Part shown: one piece after another, positions 1 through 12,113 of the stretch
Numbering within the stretch: position 1 is the first letter of the stretch
Layout: each line of letters opens with the position of its first letter
Source: Zopfochytrium polystomum
Taxonomy: Eukaryota; Chytridiomycota; Chytridiomycetes; Chytridiales; Chytridiaceae
Assembly: GCA_025765615.1 (NCBI GenBank)
Contig: JAIVFJ010000063.1
Coordinates: 248,001-312,000 of the forward strand
Length of the DNA stretch: 64,000 nt
Reading direction: 5' to 3'
Notes under the pieces: generated by a model
Seen by the model: the letters and a program-made list of their open reading frames with translations, nothing else
Told to the model about the DNA's origin: nothing
The model's database searches: none
Program-made: the position numbers and the translations under genes

Positions 1-118
1 CCAAGTACGTCGCGCAGTCTGGACGACTGCCACAAAAGCGGTCGTGGTCTCAAGGTGTCGGAAAATACGCCCGTCTTCTTATTTCGCACTTTTGTTCGCC
101 CACGTACCGGTGGAGAAG

Positions 119-127
119 CACTGTGAG
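119..127 (+). repeat. Left terminal inverted repeat of the CACTA element
   Basis: CACTGTGAG is preceded by the presumed target duplication GAAG. It matches the reverse complement of 5510-5518 at 9 of 9 positions. Similarity beyond 9 bp is patchy. Confidence 0.75.
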
Positions 128-2076
128 CACAAATTACTATTTGTCCCCAAATGGGCTTTCCAGCAGACCACCGTGGAGTTCCCAAATAAATAAAATGGGC
201 AAGCAGGTTTGGCCCATCAGACCACCCAGCCAAGCCCACTGGGCAGGCCAAGGTGGCAAACTGGGTTGCCCGACATTTTTGGTGTGATTTAATTGGAAAT
301 TTCGTTGTGTGGTCGTGGACATCCCGCTTTGATTGTCCAGAAATGCCAACGTGTGGCAATGGGTTGCCCACTGCGGTGCAATAGGTCGCCCAATTCATTG
401 AACTGGTCAGCCCAACCGTTCATACACGGCCATAATCATTTATTTTTGTCCTTTACTGCTCTCACTAACAAAAAGATGCAGAAATGAACGATTTCACGAA
501 AGAAGGAGGGGCACCAAGTTTGAAGAACAGAGACAGGAGAAAGTAGATCACGAATTGAAGAGTGGGAGAAAGTCTTGTCCAGATCCAACACCGCTGGCCT
601 CAGCACCAGGAACGTTGACTGATCGTTCTGCAAGTGCGGCGAGACCCTATTTTTGCGAAACGACAATAAACACAGGCTGTCCCAACTATACATCAATAAA
701 ACTCACCTCTGCATCTCGCTTTTCTGCATTCCGTTGATTTGTTAGAATAGATCGTATGATCTCTCTTGTTGCCCAGTCGTCACAGAATCGTTTAAGAAAT
801 GGAATCTGCAGTCGAGCCTGTTCAGATTGTTACTTTTGCAATCATTTGAGACAAAGTCAAGAGTGATAAGGGAGTGAGGAGAGCACACCTCTTTACAATA
901 GAGAAACATTTGCTCGTGGCCCATCTCTGTCACATTTCTGTACTTTCTACCATGCATAAGTGCTGTGATGGACCGCTGGAGAGTTGATTAGAGAACCGTT
1001 GAGACACAACAAAACTCACTCTGATCAATTTGTAAATCAGCGCCTCTTGCTCCGAATTCTTCAAACCCATGGCCTCTTGCAAACAAAAACCAGGACGAGG
1101 AGTTGTTGTGCCATCGGGCTGTTTCCGCTTACGATTCAATCCAGAGCCAGCCTCGCCTTTTGGCCGCACAATGGACCCATCTGCTGTGGGATTCAAAATG
1201 TGGAGCTCCTGTACTTTAAGGGAGTGACTGAATGAGTGGAGGAATCAACGAAAGAACCCCACTTACAAAACTTTTTGACGTCCACAACAGCATTTGTGGG
1301 GCTTTCCTCTCTTGAGTGCACGATATCTAGTTGACTCGAACCTGCAAGCAAAGAGCGTCACAGACAAATTTTCGAGAAGTCATCGGAGCAAATGAGAAAC
1401 CTGGTATGGGCTCAATAAGCGATTGGGAAGCTGGTACTCCACACCAGAGGGTAACTGTGTTATTCGCTCCAACGGCTCCACCGCTACTTGTTGATGAGAG
1501 AGCCGTAGAAGGAAGGATGGGTGATGGAGGTTGATAGAGATGATCTCTGGATTGCAGGTTGCTCCGTCTGGCTGGTGGGAGCCACCGCCACGACGGTGTT
1601 CGTCGTTGTTGCCATCGTTCTTGGTCTTGTTTGAGCCGGCCAGTACATGCTCGCTGCTGCTGCCGACGCCGCTGCAAAGGTGTGGCTGAGCCATGGCTTG
1701 TTCAACGTCTCTCTTTGCCGTGGCAAACGACTACGCACTGCCGCCCCCATGTTCCACAGGCTCCTGATCTAGGCGTGCTTGAGCAGCCCGTTGTCCATGA
1801 CAGAGGAAAACTTGAGAGATTAGCGGCGGTGACTGGTTGGCAGTGGCTCGTGCTGAAGATTGGGACTGCAAGTCTGCGCCGTCGCAGACAGCACGTGCAG
1901 CTGTAGTGATTAAGAGGCCAAAAGCAAGAACTGACGCTCCACAACTTTGTTCACAGCGTCCATTCACCTAGGGATTGCTGCGGCTTGTGACAACAACGAA
2001 TTAGAGACCAAGAATCTTCAGCACTTCACATATCCGAAAATTTTCGTTGGGATTGCCATCAACACACAACATTGAA
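128..2076. other. Transposon interior without recognisable gene
   Basis: This lies between the left end of the CACTA element and the transposase start. Only short overlapping open frames occur on both strands, none with a motif I recognise. Such elements may carry a second accessory gene or captured host sequence here, but nothing visible supports either. Confidence 0.5.
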
Positions 2077-5000
2077 ATGAGCCCAGGTCGTCCCAAAAAC
2101 AAGAGTCGAAATGAGAAAGCTACCCGAAAAGATTTAGAGAGAGTGCGCTGCCAGTGTTGCCATCACCTTGTGACTCGAAAAACAGAGCAGGCACATCTTC
2201 GTAAGAAAAGTTTAAATATCTCATCGATTGAGGCCTATGTTGTATCAAAGTCTTCAAGCTCTGCCTCCAGCTTCAAGCTTCAGAATACCTTGGAGGCTCA
2301 AGAATGTTCCGAAATGTTTGGAACCCCTGAACTTGATGTGGTGGGCACTATTTTAATTGGGAAGTCTGGTTGCAATGCGTTCGGCAGTATTTTGCCGGGG
2401 GACCATTATCTTGACATGGTGGCCAGTACGTTGACTGGGGATGAATCTGCTGTGAACACTCTCTGTGAAGAAGGGCAAGAGGATGAATGCCTGTTAAGCC
2501 CTGTTCCGATTGAAAGCACCAATGGGACGTTAGACACTGTGGATGAAACTGACAACAGATTGGCAGTTGGGCAAGGAATCTTTGAAAGAGCTTTCAGCCT
2601 GGATGAGCTTGTTGAAGACAATGAGAGCATTGTTGATGGGTCTGCTGTGGTGGCAGAAAATTCTCTTGAGCCCAGATTGATTTTTCAGCCACATGACAGA
2701 TTTAGATTACCAGCCATGCCCAGTAAGTTTTCAATAATTTATAAAGAACATGAATCTTCTAACCATGTTCACAAAGCTTATATCAGTGCCACAGACATTG
2801 CAAAGCTTCTTCAACTCTCCTATCGTTTGAAGTTTCACATTTCAGAGGCTGCCATTTCAGCGTTGAAGCAAGTATTTCCTGAGACTCTATATCCTGGAAT
2901 TGTTCACTGCAGTCCAAAAACTCTTCAAACAACTGCTAAGCGACTGTCTGGATATGATTCAGTATTTTATGACTGTTGTGCTAATGTGTGCATTGCATAC
3001 ACAATGGAGTTTTCTGAACTTTTTGAATGTCCATTCTGCAAAAAGCCCAGATACAATCAGAAGGGGAAGCCATTAAAGCAGTTTCCCTATTTGCCTCTCA
3101 TTCCGCGCCTTCAAGGAATGTATCTTCATGCAGAAACCGCAAAGATGCTGAGATACAGAGCTTCATTCCGTGAGGAAACTGCTGGAAATATTTCCGATGT
3201 CTTTAGTGGAACTCACTATCAGAAATTGTGCACCACTTCTGTAACAATTGGGGGCTACTGCAGTGATTACAACTATTTCAGTGATCAGCATGATGTTGCA
3301 TTGGCTTTTTCTCTTGATGGAGTGAGTGTGTTCAAGAAGAACAGACCTACATGCTGGCCAACTGCAGTATACGTTTACAACATTCCACCAGAGGAAAGGT
3401 TTCATATGGACAAGATTCTTCCGACTGGCGTGATTCCAGGGCCAAAAAAACCAAAGCATATTGACTCCTTTCTATGGCCACTAATGAACGAGATGGTCAC
3501 ACTTGCTGTTGGTGTGCCAGCTTTTGATGCTTTTGAAAAGAAAGAGTTCACACTCCGTGCCTATTTGTTAAACATTTTTGGAGATATGCCTGCTATGGCC
3601 ATGGCAATGAATATGGACTCTCACCGTGCCGTGCTTGCAAAATCAAAGGAGTCAAGGCACTTGGAGGGGGGCAAACACTCTACGTCCCCCTCAAACGGTC
3701 ATCAGTAGAAGGCCAACCAGTTCTGCAGTACGATGCATTGAGTCTACCACACCGTAATCACAGTGAATTCGTCAGGACTGCAAAGAGCATTGCAAAGGCA
3801 CCCACTGCATCTGCAAAACACCAAATCGCTAAGGACTCTGGTATCAAAGGCTTACCAATTCTACTATCCTGCCCAGGAGTAATGCTGCCAACTTCAATCC
3901 TATTGATTTTATGCATGAAATGTTTGAGAATGTGTTCAAAATATTGTATGGGCTATGGACAGGCTCTTTCCCTGGTGTGAGTGTGGCAGAGCAATTTGTC
4001 ATATCTAAGGATCAATGGAAATTGATTGGTGCCGCAACATACAGATGCGGAGATACTATCCCCTCAGCATTTGGCGCGAGGCTTGGCGATCTATCAGACT
4101 CAGCTGTTATATACACAGCGGAGGAATGGTCGTTCTGGTTTCAGAATGTAGCACCAATTGTGCTGAAACCATTCCTTGATGCTATCTACTATAATCATCT
4201 TATTGAGTTGATCCGTTTAGTTCGGTTCTGCTGCCAGTTCACAATATCAGCTGGAACTCTTAATTACCTATGGAATGGGTTTGCAGCTTGGGTTGTTGAA
4301 TATGAACGAATATACTGCTACAACAGTGCTAGTTACGCATCAAGGTGCCCACTTACTATTCATTCCCTACTTCATATTGCAGGATACATTCAGTCCTCAG
4401 GTCCTGTGTGGGGCTACTGGGCCTTTCCCACAGAAAGAGTCTGTGGGTTCTCAGTTAAGGATGGCACAAACAGGCGAACTCCATATGTCACAATATCCAA
4501 GCGAATGTGTGAAAAGGCGCACCTTGCTCAGATCAAAAACTGCTTTAATCTCCACAAAGAGCTTTCAATTGACCCCCCTAGATCTGAGACATCACAAAAA
4601 GTGGGAACTTTGGCTTCATGTAAGGCATAGGTGACCTTGAAAATTTCAACTGATGTATGATTGTCCAGATAATAATTATGACATGATCAAGCCATGCAAA
4701 GAAACTAAATGGTCTGACTTGACTGCTGCATTGACAATGGACATTTTGAAATGTTTGTCAAATCTCTGCTCAGTTGACTATGAGCAGCTTTGCTTGAGAT
4801 CTGTCCAAAATCAAATGAAGATTAGGACGTGGGGCGGAGTCTCTATTGGTGGTGGACGTGATTGTATCTTCTCTGCGATTGGCAAGGTACATGCCCCTGA
4901 TGAGCGTGAGGCCACTTTTGTCAAGGTAAACTGCTATGAAACTGTTAGTCTATTGAAGAACACTCAGAGTTCTCGTTTGCAGGTCTTGTCGTATGCCCCA

Positions 5001-5300
5001 GGAGCAGAGGAGCCAACTCTTAAGTTTGGCTGATTGGAGACAATCATTCAAGTGTACATTCCTGCCTTACCATCACTTGGTCGAGAGGAGGAGGACTGGT
5101 TTGCACTGGCGGTGGTGCGTGAATGTCCTATCTTGCAGCAAACATTCCACACAAAGTTGAACCTCAATTATTACCCATTTGAGCGAATGGGCTCGCGATG
5201 GGTTTATGACATAACTTGTGTACAGTGCCTTGTTGGTCGCATTAAAGATGGGAACAGATGGATTCTCATTGATAGGTCTCCACTGGATGATCTGAATTAA
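2077..5300 (+). pseudogene. Tnp2-like CACTA transposase, frameshifted
   Basis: The chosen start is the ATG at 2077. An N-terminal zinc-finger-like segment follows (CQCC ... H), as in Tnp2 proteins. The region at about 2930-3640 has the Tnp2 core: the YDSVFYDCC block, a CPFC knuckle, FPYLPLIPRLQGMY, and a catalytic-core stretch with LAFSLDGVSVF, VYNIPPEERF and GPKKPKHIDSFL. The frame is lost near 3610-3618, where CRACKI continues in the next frame, and again near 3870-3890 before IDFMHEMFENVF. Further segments at 3911-4630, 4653-5033 and 5034-5300 carry C-terminal parts ending in WILIDRS. At least three frame changes mean no full-length protein is encoded. The family would bind the element's ends and catalyse cut-and-paste transposition in the nucleus. 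Confidence 0.8.
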
Positions 5301-5509
5301 AACGTTTGCTGCTGTTACATACGATCTCTTTTCAAAATGACATAATACAAGAAGCTGGTACGCACTGCTTACATTGGAAGCTTGGAATGCGAAACGGACT
5401 TCCCAGCCAGCCACACTGGGAAATCCAGTTCCGGATATTAGGTTTCCCACTTTTGGATAAAATCCAATTTATTTATATGGGAAGCCCAGTGCGACAGCAC
5501 GGACACCTA

Positions 5510-5518
5510 CTCACAGTG
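5510..5518 (-). repeat. Right terminal inverted repeat of the CACTA element
   Basis: CTCACAGTG is followed by GAAG. It is the exact inverted partner of 119-127. Confidence 0.75.
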
Positions 5519-5522
5519 GAAG

Positions 5523-6406
5523 TAAGCAAGACGAAAATAAAGTTACAAGTGCGTGTTATGTTCTAAACAATATGTAGATGGACGACGGCAACGTTTGAGG
5601 CATGGTCCGAGACGGCGAAATGTGGCGGAGCCTTGGTTTTGAATAGTCACAAGCAAAGAGTCCACATCATATGAGCGGTCAGCTATGCGATCGAAGAACC
5701 GCCCCCTTCCTCGTGAACGAGGCGTGTGCATATTCTTCCCGAAACTTCTCTGTCTGGTATTAACAGATTCCAACAACACCGTGAGTAATCACTTGGGTCA
5801 GGTTTATTTCACGCAGTCGAACGAAAGTGAACAAAATTCAAATGTAAGAGCGCTTGAGCTGGTCTTTTTCGATGCTCACTTTGGCGCGGGGTAACGCTCA
5901 AGCACTCCAATCCTGTTGCCTCTTAATACAACCGTCGCTTGTCATTACCCTAGCACGGTGCAGTTTTTGCACGTGCCGCCACGTCCTTGCAGTAGTCAAA
6001 TCGTTTTTGGCAGCCCTCCGCGCCTGGCGATCCGCCGCAGCAAGAGTGGTGGCCCCCACTCTTCTTGCTCACTTAGTTTCCAGTGCGGTACTGGACGAAG
6101 CCCTTGGGTCGTGTGTTTGTCCATCGAGGACAGCTGCACCGCTGTTGCCGTGGTAAAATGCAGTCACCGTTGTTTCCAAATCACCTTGCACTCTTTGCAC
6201 TGGTTGACGTTGTTCCGCGCCTGCAGCACCTCCACGTTTTCCCTCGAGACCAGCCTCATGACTTTGCTCCGAAGCTCTTCGAAATTCGACTCGCTGCACA
6301 CGCCAAAGTTGCCTTCGTGGACGCAAAGTGTGCAGCCGGTGCAAGATCCTGGGCCTCTTCAGGACCTTCTGGTATAGCTTAGCGCCGCAAAAACCATCTG
6401 CAGTTC
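5523..6406. other. Intergenic, no supported gene
   Basis: This is the right flank of the transposon up to the ankyrin gene. Short open frames are present but none shows a recognisable domain. A cysteine-containing stretch can be read on the minus strand around 6150-6350, but it carries stops. Confidence 0.4.
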
Positions 6407-8050
6407 TCAGGGAAGCTCCAGCGAAGGAACTCTTGATTGGAGCAGCGTCCTGACGTCGTCGGTCCCGCCCCTCGCAGCTGCGGCCACTTCTTTGTGGATA
6501 TTCAACCCACGCTTTCCCGCTTCACGCAAAACCCACTCCACTGCGTCACGTCTTCCACTCTTCTCCGCTGCAACCAAGGCGACTTTGCAAAACAATGCAG
6601 GATCACCGATACCGCTTTCCAGGAGCAGCTCAACCACCCGGAAGTGCCTCCCCGCCAGTACAGCCTGGATCATATCGGCATCGGATATCGGCCAGCCTTT
6701 CGTCTCAAACTTTAACAAGGCTGCCACCAGGTCGTGCCTCCCCCACTGCACAGCAGCCACGAAGGTTTGTGCGGTCGACAGCGGGTTGGCTCCGCGGCTT
6801 AAGAGCAGGTTAAGGATTTCTAGGCGTTCGGTGCTCGGCGGGTCGCGGTGGTGCAGGCACCCCTCAGCGCTCCACTGAACGTGCGTTTCGGAGACCGGGA
6901 CCGACGCGTCTAGCAAGATTTGTACCAGTAGTAAATGGCCGGCTCTGATTGCCCGATCGAGGGCTTTGTCGGCTGATTTTGACAGCGGGTCTGCCCCGCT
7001 TTCCAGGCAGAACCTCACCATGTCGACGCTCCCAGCCCTTGCCGCCTCGAACAGCGCGCCGGATACCAAGCTTTCATTTTCGACGTCGTGCACGCCAGCG
7101 TCCGGGTATCGGAAACGACCGTGATATCTGTCGTACCTCTCGTTTTGCAAGGCATCTCTCAGATTGGCAAAGGCCAGCAGAATCGCTTTGACCCCGTCCA
7201 CGCTGTTCCGCTCGAAAGCGAATCGAAGGAACACTGCCTCTGAGAGCACGTTGTTTGAGACGAGAGACTGCAGGAGCTCAAAATGCCCATGCGTCGCGAG
7301 GGCCAGCAAGACGTCCCAATGCAACACGTGGGGTTGAGCGCCCAAACCAAGAAGATGCTGAACCACATCCACGCTCGGCTCCGTCAGAGCTCCGAGTGCT
7401 CCGTCGATCGCCTGTCCGGGGCCGACGCGACCTCGCTCGATGAGAAGGCGCAGGATGTCCCACTCCCGCTGCTCCACCGCGGCTTGGAGAGCGAAGCAGC
7501 GGTGCGCGCCGGGGTCTGCCCCGTGCTCGAGCAGAAGCTCCAGCATCGCCAGCCGCCGCTCTTTCGACGCGCCGCTCTGCACCGCTGGGGAAAGCGACGC
7601 GTCGCGTTCACGCTGTTCGCAATTTTCCGGAGTCGAGGAGAGTCTGCATCACGTCGATGTGCCCATTTCCGGCGGCGCCGGCCAGCGTGGTGGTGTTTGT
7701 TGCTGTCGCGCCGTGGGATAGCAGGAGCTGAACGACCGCGACGTGCCCGTTCCGCGCAGCAGCTTCGATCGGACTGCGCCGATCGATCTGGGCGCCGAAC
7801 TTGATCATCAGGCGTTCGACGACCGCTGCATCTCCGCGGGACGCTTCTCTGGCGATCGCCTTTTCTGCTGGGCTGCCGTCGACGTAGTTTCCGTAAAGAG
7901 AGCGGAGCGAGCGAACGGCGATCGCGAGTGGATCTCTGAAGATGCGATAAAGTGTTTTGTTGAGAGCGCCTGTCGGGAATGCGAGGCGGTAGGGGCTGAA
8001 GGGGCCGATGCGGTGCACGATTTCGTCGGGTAGGAGGTCGAGTGGGAATG
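6407..8050 (-). CDS. Ankyrin-repeat protein with F-box-like N terminus (one frameshift)
   Basis: On the minus strand the N-terminal part (about 8050-7610) begins with an F-box-like LPDEIVHRI segment, then ankyrin repeats such as AAARNGHVAVVQLLLSHGA. After LLDSG near 7622 the frame shifts by one base and continues to 6407 with about eight more repeats (MLELLLEHGADP, AARAGSVDMVRFCLESGAD, LEILNLLLSRGANP, VVELLLESG). No ATG precedes the F-box-like part in frame: a stop lies near 8063, so a small first exon or a lost 5' end is likely. Ankyrin repeats mediate protein binding, and with an F-box such proteins are often SCF ubiquitin-ligase adaptors. The partner is unknown. The single shift may be an assembly error or a true mutation. 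Confidence 0.7.
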
Positions 8051-8066
8051 CAGCGTGGCTACTCCA

Positions 8067-8285
8067 TCATATTATGTAACTGCAAGTACCTGAATAGAAC
8101 GCATCCATGAAGGTTTTTTCGGTCGCCCCCGCGTTACCTCCGTGGGTGAATAGCAAACTCAAAACTTCGAGGCGCTCCGAGCTCGTTGGGCGTCGCAGGC
8201 ATAAATCGGAGCTGAGCTGAATGTGCCTTTCGGAAGCAGGAACCGATGCGTCCAGCAGCGCAGCCGCTAAAGGCTCGAAACGCAC
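8067..8285 (-). pseudogene. Ankyrin-repeat gene fragment, 3' end only
   Basis: The encoded segment LLDASVPASERHIQL ... RLEVLSLLFTHGGNAG is clearly paralogous to LLDASVPVSETHVQW ... RLEILNLLLSRGANP in the adjacent gene (6407-8050). It lacks upstream and downstream repeats. It stops just before the F-box-like start of the neighbour and abuts the ABC transporter remnant on the other strand at about 8286. This looks like a truncated tandem duplicate. Confidence 0.65.
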
Positions 8286-8291
8286 GCTCCG

Positions 8292-10867
8292 TTGCCGAAA
8301 CCGCGCGGGGGCGGAACCACGCGCGCAGAAACAGACGCCGCAGATGTTGACGGCGGCGACGCCGGTGCGGACGCAGCAGGCTCGTTCTTTGAGAACCTGA
8401 CGCTGCAGATCCCGCGCGGCAAGCTGACCTGCGTGGTCGGTGCGGTCGGCTCGGGCCTGCGATCATTGGCGAGATGACGCCCGTGGCGGCGGCGGCGGCG
8501 GCGGCGTGGGCGGAGTCGTCGCCGCCGGTCGAGATCCGCGGCTGGGTGGCGTACGCGCCGCAGCAGCCGCGGACTGTGACGGACACGGTGCAGGGCAGCA
8601 TCGCGTTTGCGGGGGGGAGACCGGAGCTCGCGGGCTTGGGCCAGGCGGAGCGGGAGAGGATGGACGCGGCGATCGAGGCCGCGATGCTCAAGGCGGATTT
8701 GGCGGCGATGTCGGCCGGCAGGAAGACGCTGATCGGGGAGAAGGGCGGTAATTTGAGTGGAGGACAGCAGGCCAGGCTTTCTCTTGGTTAGTGGCGAGGA
8801 GGGGAGGTTGGTCGTTTTGGCAGCCCTGGCGGTCTTTCGTACTGATACAATATTTTTTGTGAACCTTCCGCAGCTCGAGCGGTCTACGACAATGCAGATA
8901 TTTACCTCTTGGTAAGGAGGAATGGGCCATCCCCTCCGTATGAAACTGATGAAACACAACAAAACAAACGTAAAACCCTCTCCTTGCCCATTTTTAAAAG
9001 GATGATCCGATGTCCGCCCTCGACGCCCGGGTCGGCACGGCCGATTTTTCGTGTTGCATCAAGGGTGCCCTCGCCTCCAAACGGTCGTCCTCGTCACGCA
9101 CCAGCTCCACTTCCTGCCGTTCGCCGACCACATCGTTGTGATGCAAAAGGGCCGCATCGTCGAGGAAGGCAAGTTCGAAGCCCTGGTCGCAAAGCCGGAC
9201 GGAGCGCTGTCGGAGATGATGGCGGGCTATTTCGTGCACGGCGGCAAGGACAAGGTGTCTGGGGCTTCGCAGAGCGGCTTGCTGGGAAAAGAGGTGGCGC
9301 TGGCGGGTGGGACACACGACGGCGAGGACGCGGAGAAAGAGATCGGCGAGGAGGGCGACGACGGCGACGAGGAGGCGTCCGGTTCGGTAGGGCAAGATGG
9401 CAACATTGCAAAGGAAGAGGAGCGCGAGACGGGCACCATCAGCAAAAAGGTGTGGCTCAGCTTCTTCAGGGCTGTCGGCGGGTGGCCTTTGGTCGCGACT
9501 ATTTTGACCGCTTCGGTCCTCAACCAAGCGGTTGGGGCAGCTACAATCCTTGGCTTGTGTGAGTTCCCTGTCTTTTGTTTTCGGTTCTTGTTCGTATCAG
9601 GGCTTGCGCGATGCCCAGTCACCGTCACGTCGCCGGTGGATATACTGCAAGTAAACATTACCACAAAGCCGCGATTTCTCGCCTCATGTACGCTCCAATG
9701 TCGTTTTTCGAGAGCCAAGTAAGCTTCGCCGAGCCATTTACGGTAACCAAGGTTTTTAACGCGTCTTCCAGCCGATCGGCCGAATTTAGAATCGGCTAAG
9801 CCGAGATGTTGATTTCATCGACCAATATCTCTACCTGTTCTTTTTCAGCACGATGTTCTACGTGCTCCAGCTGATCGCCCCGTTAATCTTGCTGGTTATT
9901 TACTTCCCAATTCTATTAGGTAAGCGTAGTAGTATTTACAACACACCAGAAAAAGGCGTCGCTAACTGGTTGCACTTCGCACGGGCTGAATAGCTATCAT
10001 CGTTCCCATCATGGGTGTTTACTACATCATCGGCCTCTTCTACAGAACCACCAAACGAGAACTCCGCCACCTCGAATCAATCTACCGCTCGCCGCTCAAC
10101 GCCCACATCTCAGAGACGCTCGCAGGAATCCCCACCATCCGCGACCAAGCCGAAGACCGCTTTGTCGCGCGCCAACGCGTCCTCACCGACCTCTCGAACT
10201 CGCTGCGATTCTCAACCTCTGCACGCCCATTTGGGTCGCTGTCCGCATCGAGCTGCTGGCTGCGTGCATCACGCTCACCATTTCGCTTCTCAGCATTTCC
10301 GGAAAAGTCAGCCCTTCGTCCATCGGTTTGACGTTGACCTACGCGCTGAGCATTATCGATATTGTCGGCGGACTGGTTCAAAATTACGCCATGCTGGAAT
10401 CGGAGGTGCGGGAGGTGTTGGTTAAATTTCTTTTCTTCTAAGCAAACGGCTGTCGCACACCTGCCGCTCTTCCCCGATAACCACCTGGAAATGAACAAAA
10501 GATGAACTCGGTGGAACGCCTCGAGTATTACTGCACCGAGATCCCAAACGAGGCTGCGAGAGCGCTTCCAACAGACCCAGACCAGTCATGACCCTCCTCA
10601 GGTGAGATGGTCCTGTCGGGCCTTGAGGTGCGGTACCCAAGTCGCCCCGACCACTCTGTCCTCAAGAATATTTCGATCAGTGTACGAGCTGGCGAAAAGG
10701 TGACAGAACCCACTGCCCGACCCACCACGTCCCCTTCCACGCACACACGTTGCACGTTGCACACACCCTTTCTTCCCACAGACGCTAACATCCCTCGTGA
10801 TCCTCGTCTCCTTACCTTTACTATTACTTTATCACCGATTGGTGTCGTCGGCCGCACGGGCTCGGCA
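8292..10867 (+). pseudogene. ABCC (MRP-like) transporter remnant
   Basis: The sequence starts in the first nucleotide-binding domain (ENLTLQIPRGKLTCVVGAVGSG). At the Walker A loop the bases coding the Lys-Ser part are missing and the frame changes before IIGEM. The Q-loop YAPQQP and signature LSGGQQARLSL follow, then short exons with ARAVYDNADIYLL, DDPMSALDARVG and the H-loop VTHQLHFLPFADHI. An acidic linker and the second membrane domain come next (about 9430-10430). A TAG interrupts PIGRI-NRL near 9790, a frameshift lies near 10195, and TGA replaces the expected Trp near 10591. The second NBD begins (VLKNISISVRAGEK, intron, GVVGRTGS) and ends abruptly at 10867 in its Walker A loop, where a Tc1 fragment begins. 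The first membrane domain is absent. ABCC proteins export conjugates or drugs; this copy is dead. Confidence 0.8.
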
Positions 10868-11125
10868 GAAAAAAGCGTATAAAAGTGGTTTGAAGAAAAA
10901 GGCTCTGCGTTTTGAACTTGCCGCTGCAGAGTCCTGATTTGAACCCCATCGAGTACCTTTGAGCTCATATCAAGCGAATTGTTGCTCAGGATCGCCCAAC
11001 AGGTATTAAAGCACTGAAGGAATCGGTCAAGAGGGTGTGGAGAGAGCTTGATCCAAACTTCCTTCAAGCTTTGGTTGAAAGTATGCCGTCAAGGATACAA
11101 GATGTGATCAAGAACAATGGAGTAA
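10868..11125 (+). mobile_element. Tc1/mariner transposase remnant (C-terminal part)
   Basis: Reading across frames gives KWFEEKG, then LQSPDLNPIEYL, the conserved region with the second-to-third catalytic acids of Tc1-type DDE transposases, then IKALKESVKRVWRELD and ESMPSRIQDVIKNNG, a typical Tc1 C terminus. One in-frame stop replaces the Trp after PIEYL. The 5' part of the transposase is absent, and the fragment starts inside the Walker A loop of the ABCC remnant. No terminal inverted repeat was identified. Confidence 0.75.
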
Positions 11126-12113
11126 TACATCTTATTGATGCACATTTCGAATGGATGTTCGCTTTGGTGCCGTGGGTAATGCAAATCCGTGAATAAACAC
11201 GTTTGAATTGAGTAGTCTTTTCTGTGGCACAGCTTTTCCACGAAACCTTGTGTGCATGCACGTGCGTGCTCTTGATTTGATGAATAAAGCTGTTCCCCCA
11301 ATCTGAAACAAAAAAAGGAAAGGAAAAAAAAGAGAAAATTTTCGTCGACAAGGTGAGAGGAGCCAGGCATCGGGCGACGCACGCCCAGCCGTTGCCCACC
11401 CTGCCTTCCCCCCCCTTCCCCGAGGATAGCTGCCACCACCACCGACGTTCTGGACACATGGAGGCTCAGATGGATCGGGCGACGCTGGATCGCATCCTTC
11501 CTGAATCATGACCTGCCCCATCACAGACTCGGCCCGCCAGCCACGTTGTGGGGTTGGCGATGCTGGATCAGACAAACAGACCCCATTGCTCGATCGAATA
11601 GATGTTCTGGGACACAAATGACGAGTGAGTCACCTCCATTCGCTGTTTAGATACGAAGCAACCGACCAGTGGACCGCACCGCTTCATACCCCCTCATCCC
11701 AGCACTCACCCATAATCCCCTCTTGTCAAAAGTGTCGAGATTTCGCAACTGTATGATCTACGATCAACCATGGTAAGCAATAGCGGGGAAGGGGCCGTGA
11801 TTGACGGATATTGACTGATGAAATTTTTGACCGCTTCTTTCTTGTCACGTATTTGTAACCATCCGAACACCTCAACAGTCTCCACCCACTGAGGGCTAGT
11901 CTCCATCGACATTTTCTTGACCGTCTTTTTGCACTAATCACAGAACAAGTTGGCGAATGAATCCACTTTAGAAGCGCTCTACTCCCAAATTCATGAGCAT
12001 CTCCAACACTCTCTCCACTGAAAGCTCTTCTTCAAGCATTAGTTTACGCTCCCAAATCTAACACTCAAGTCCTCTTTGCAGAACCTAATCACTGAGTACG
12101 CTTTCAGAGGATA
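11126..12113. other. Intergenic and upstream region of the first NLR-like gene
   Basis: No gene is supported. AATAAA-like signals occur near 11194 and 11281. The stretch at about 12050-12113 resembles the region upstream of the paralogue at 50651 (TAACACTCA and pyrimidine-rich sequence ending in CAG), so the proximal 5' region was duplicated with the gene. A 5' UTR intron ending near 12107 is possible. Confidence 0.35.

Larger units (their letters stand above)
119..5518 (+). mobile_element. CACTA/EnSpm-like DNA transposon, non-autonomous by decay
   Basis: The element begins with CACTGTGAG (119-127) and ends with its exact reverse complement CTCACAGTG (5510-5518). Directly outside both ends is GAAG (115-118 and 5519-5522), read as a 4-bp target duplication. 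Just inside both ends lie related subterminal blocks (GGGCTTTCC-like near 163, and its complement near 5480), as is usual for this superfamily. The interior carries a Tnp2-type transposase on the same strand. CACTR termini plus a Tnp2 transposase are the known hallmarks of CACTA elements; a 4-bp rather than 2-3-bp duplication is slightly unusual. The transposase is frameshifted, so this copy is probably immobile. Confidence 0.8.

Noticed and set aside
1327..1906. Overlapping frames within the transposon's 5' part
   Set aside because: All are basic or low-complexity, mutually overlapping and without family motifs.
6069..6382. Cys-containing frames resembling a zinc finger
   Set aside because: Spacing fits no zinc-finger family and stops interrupt the reading.
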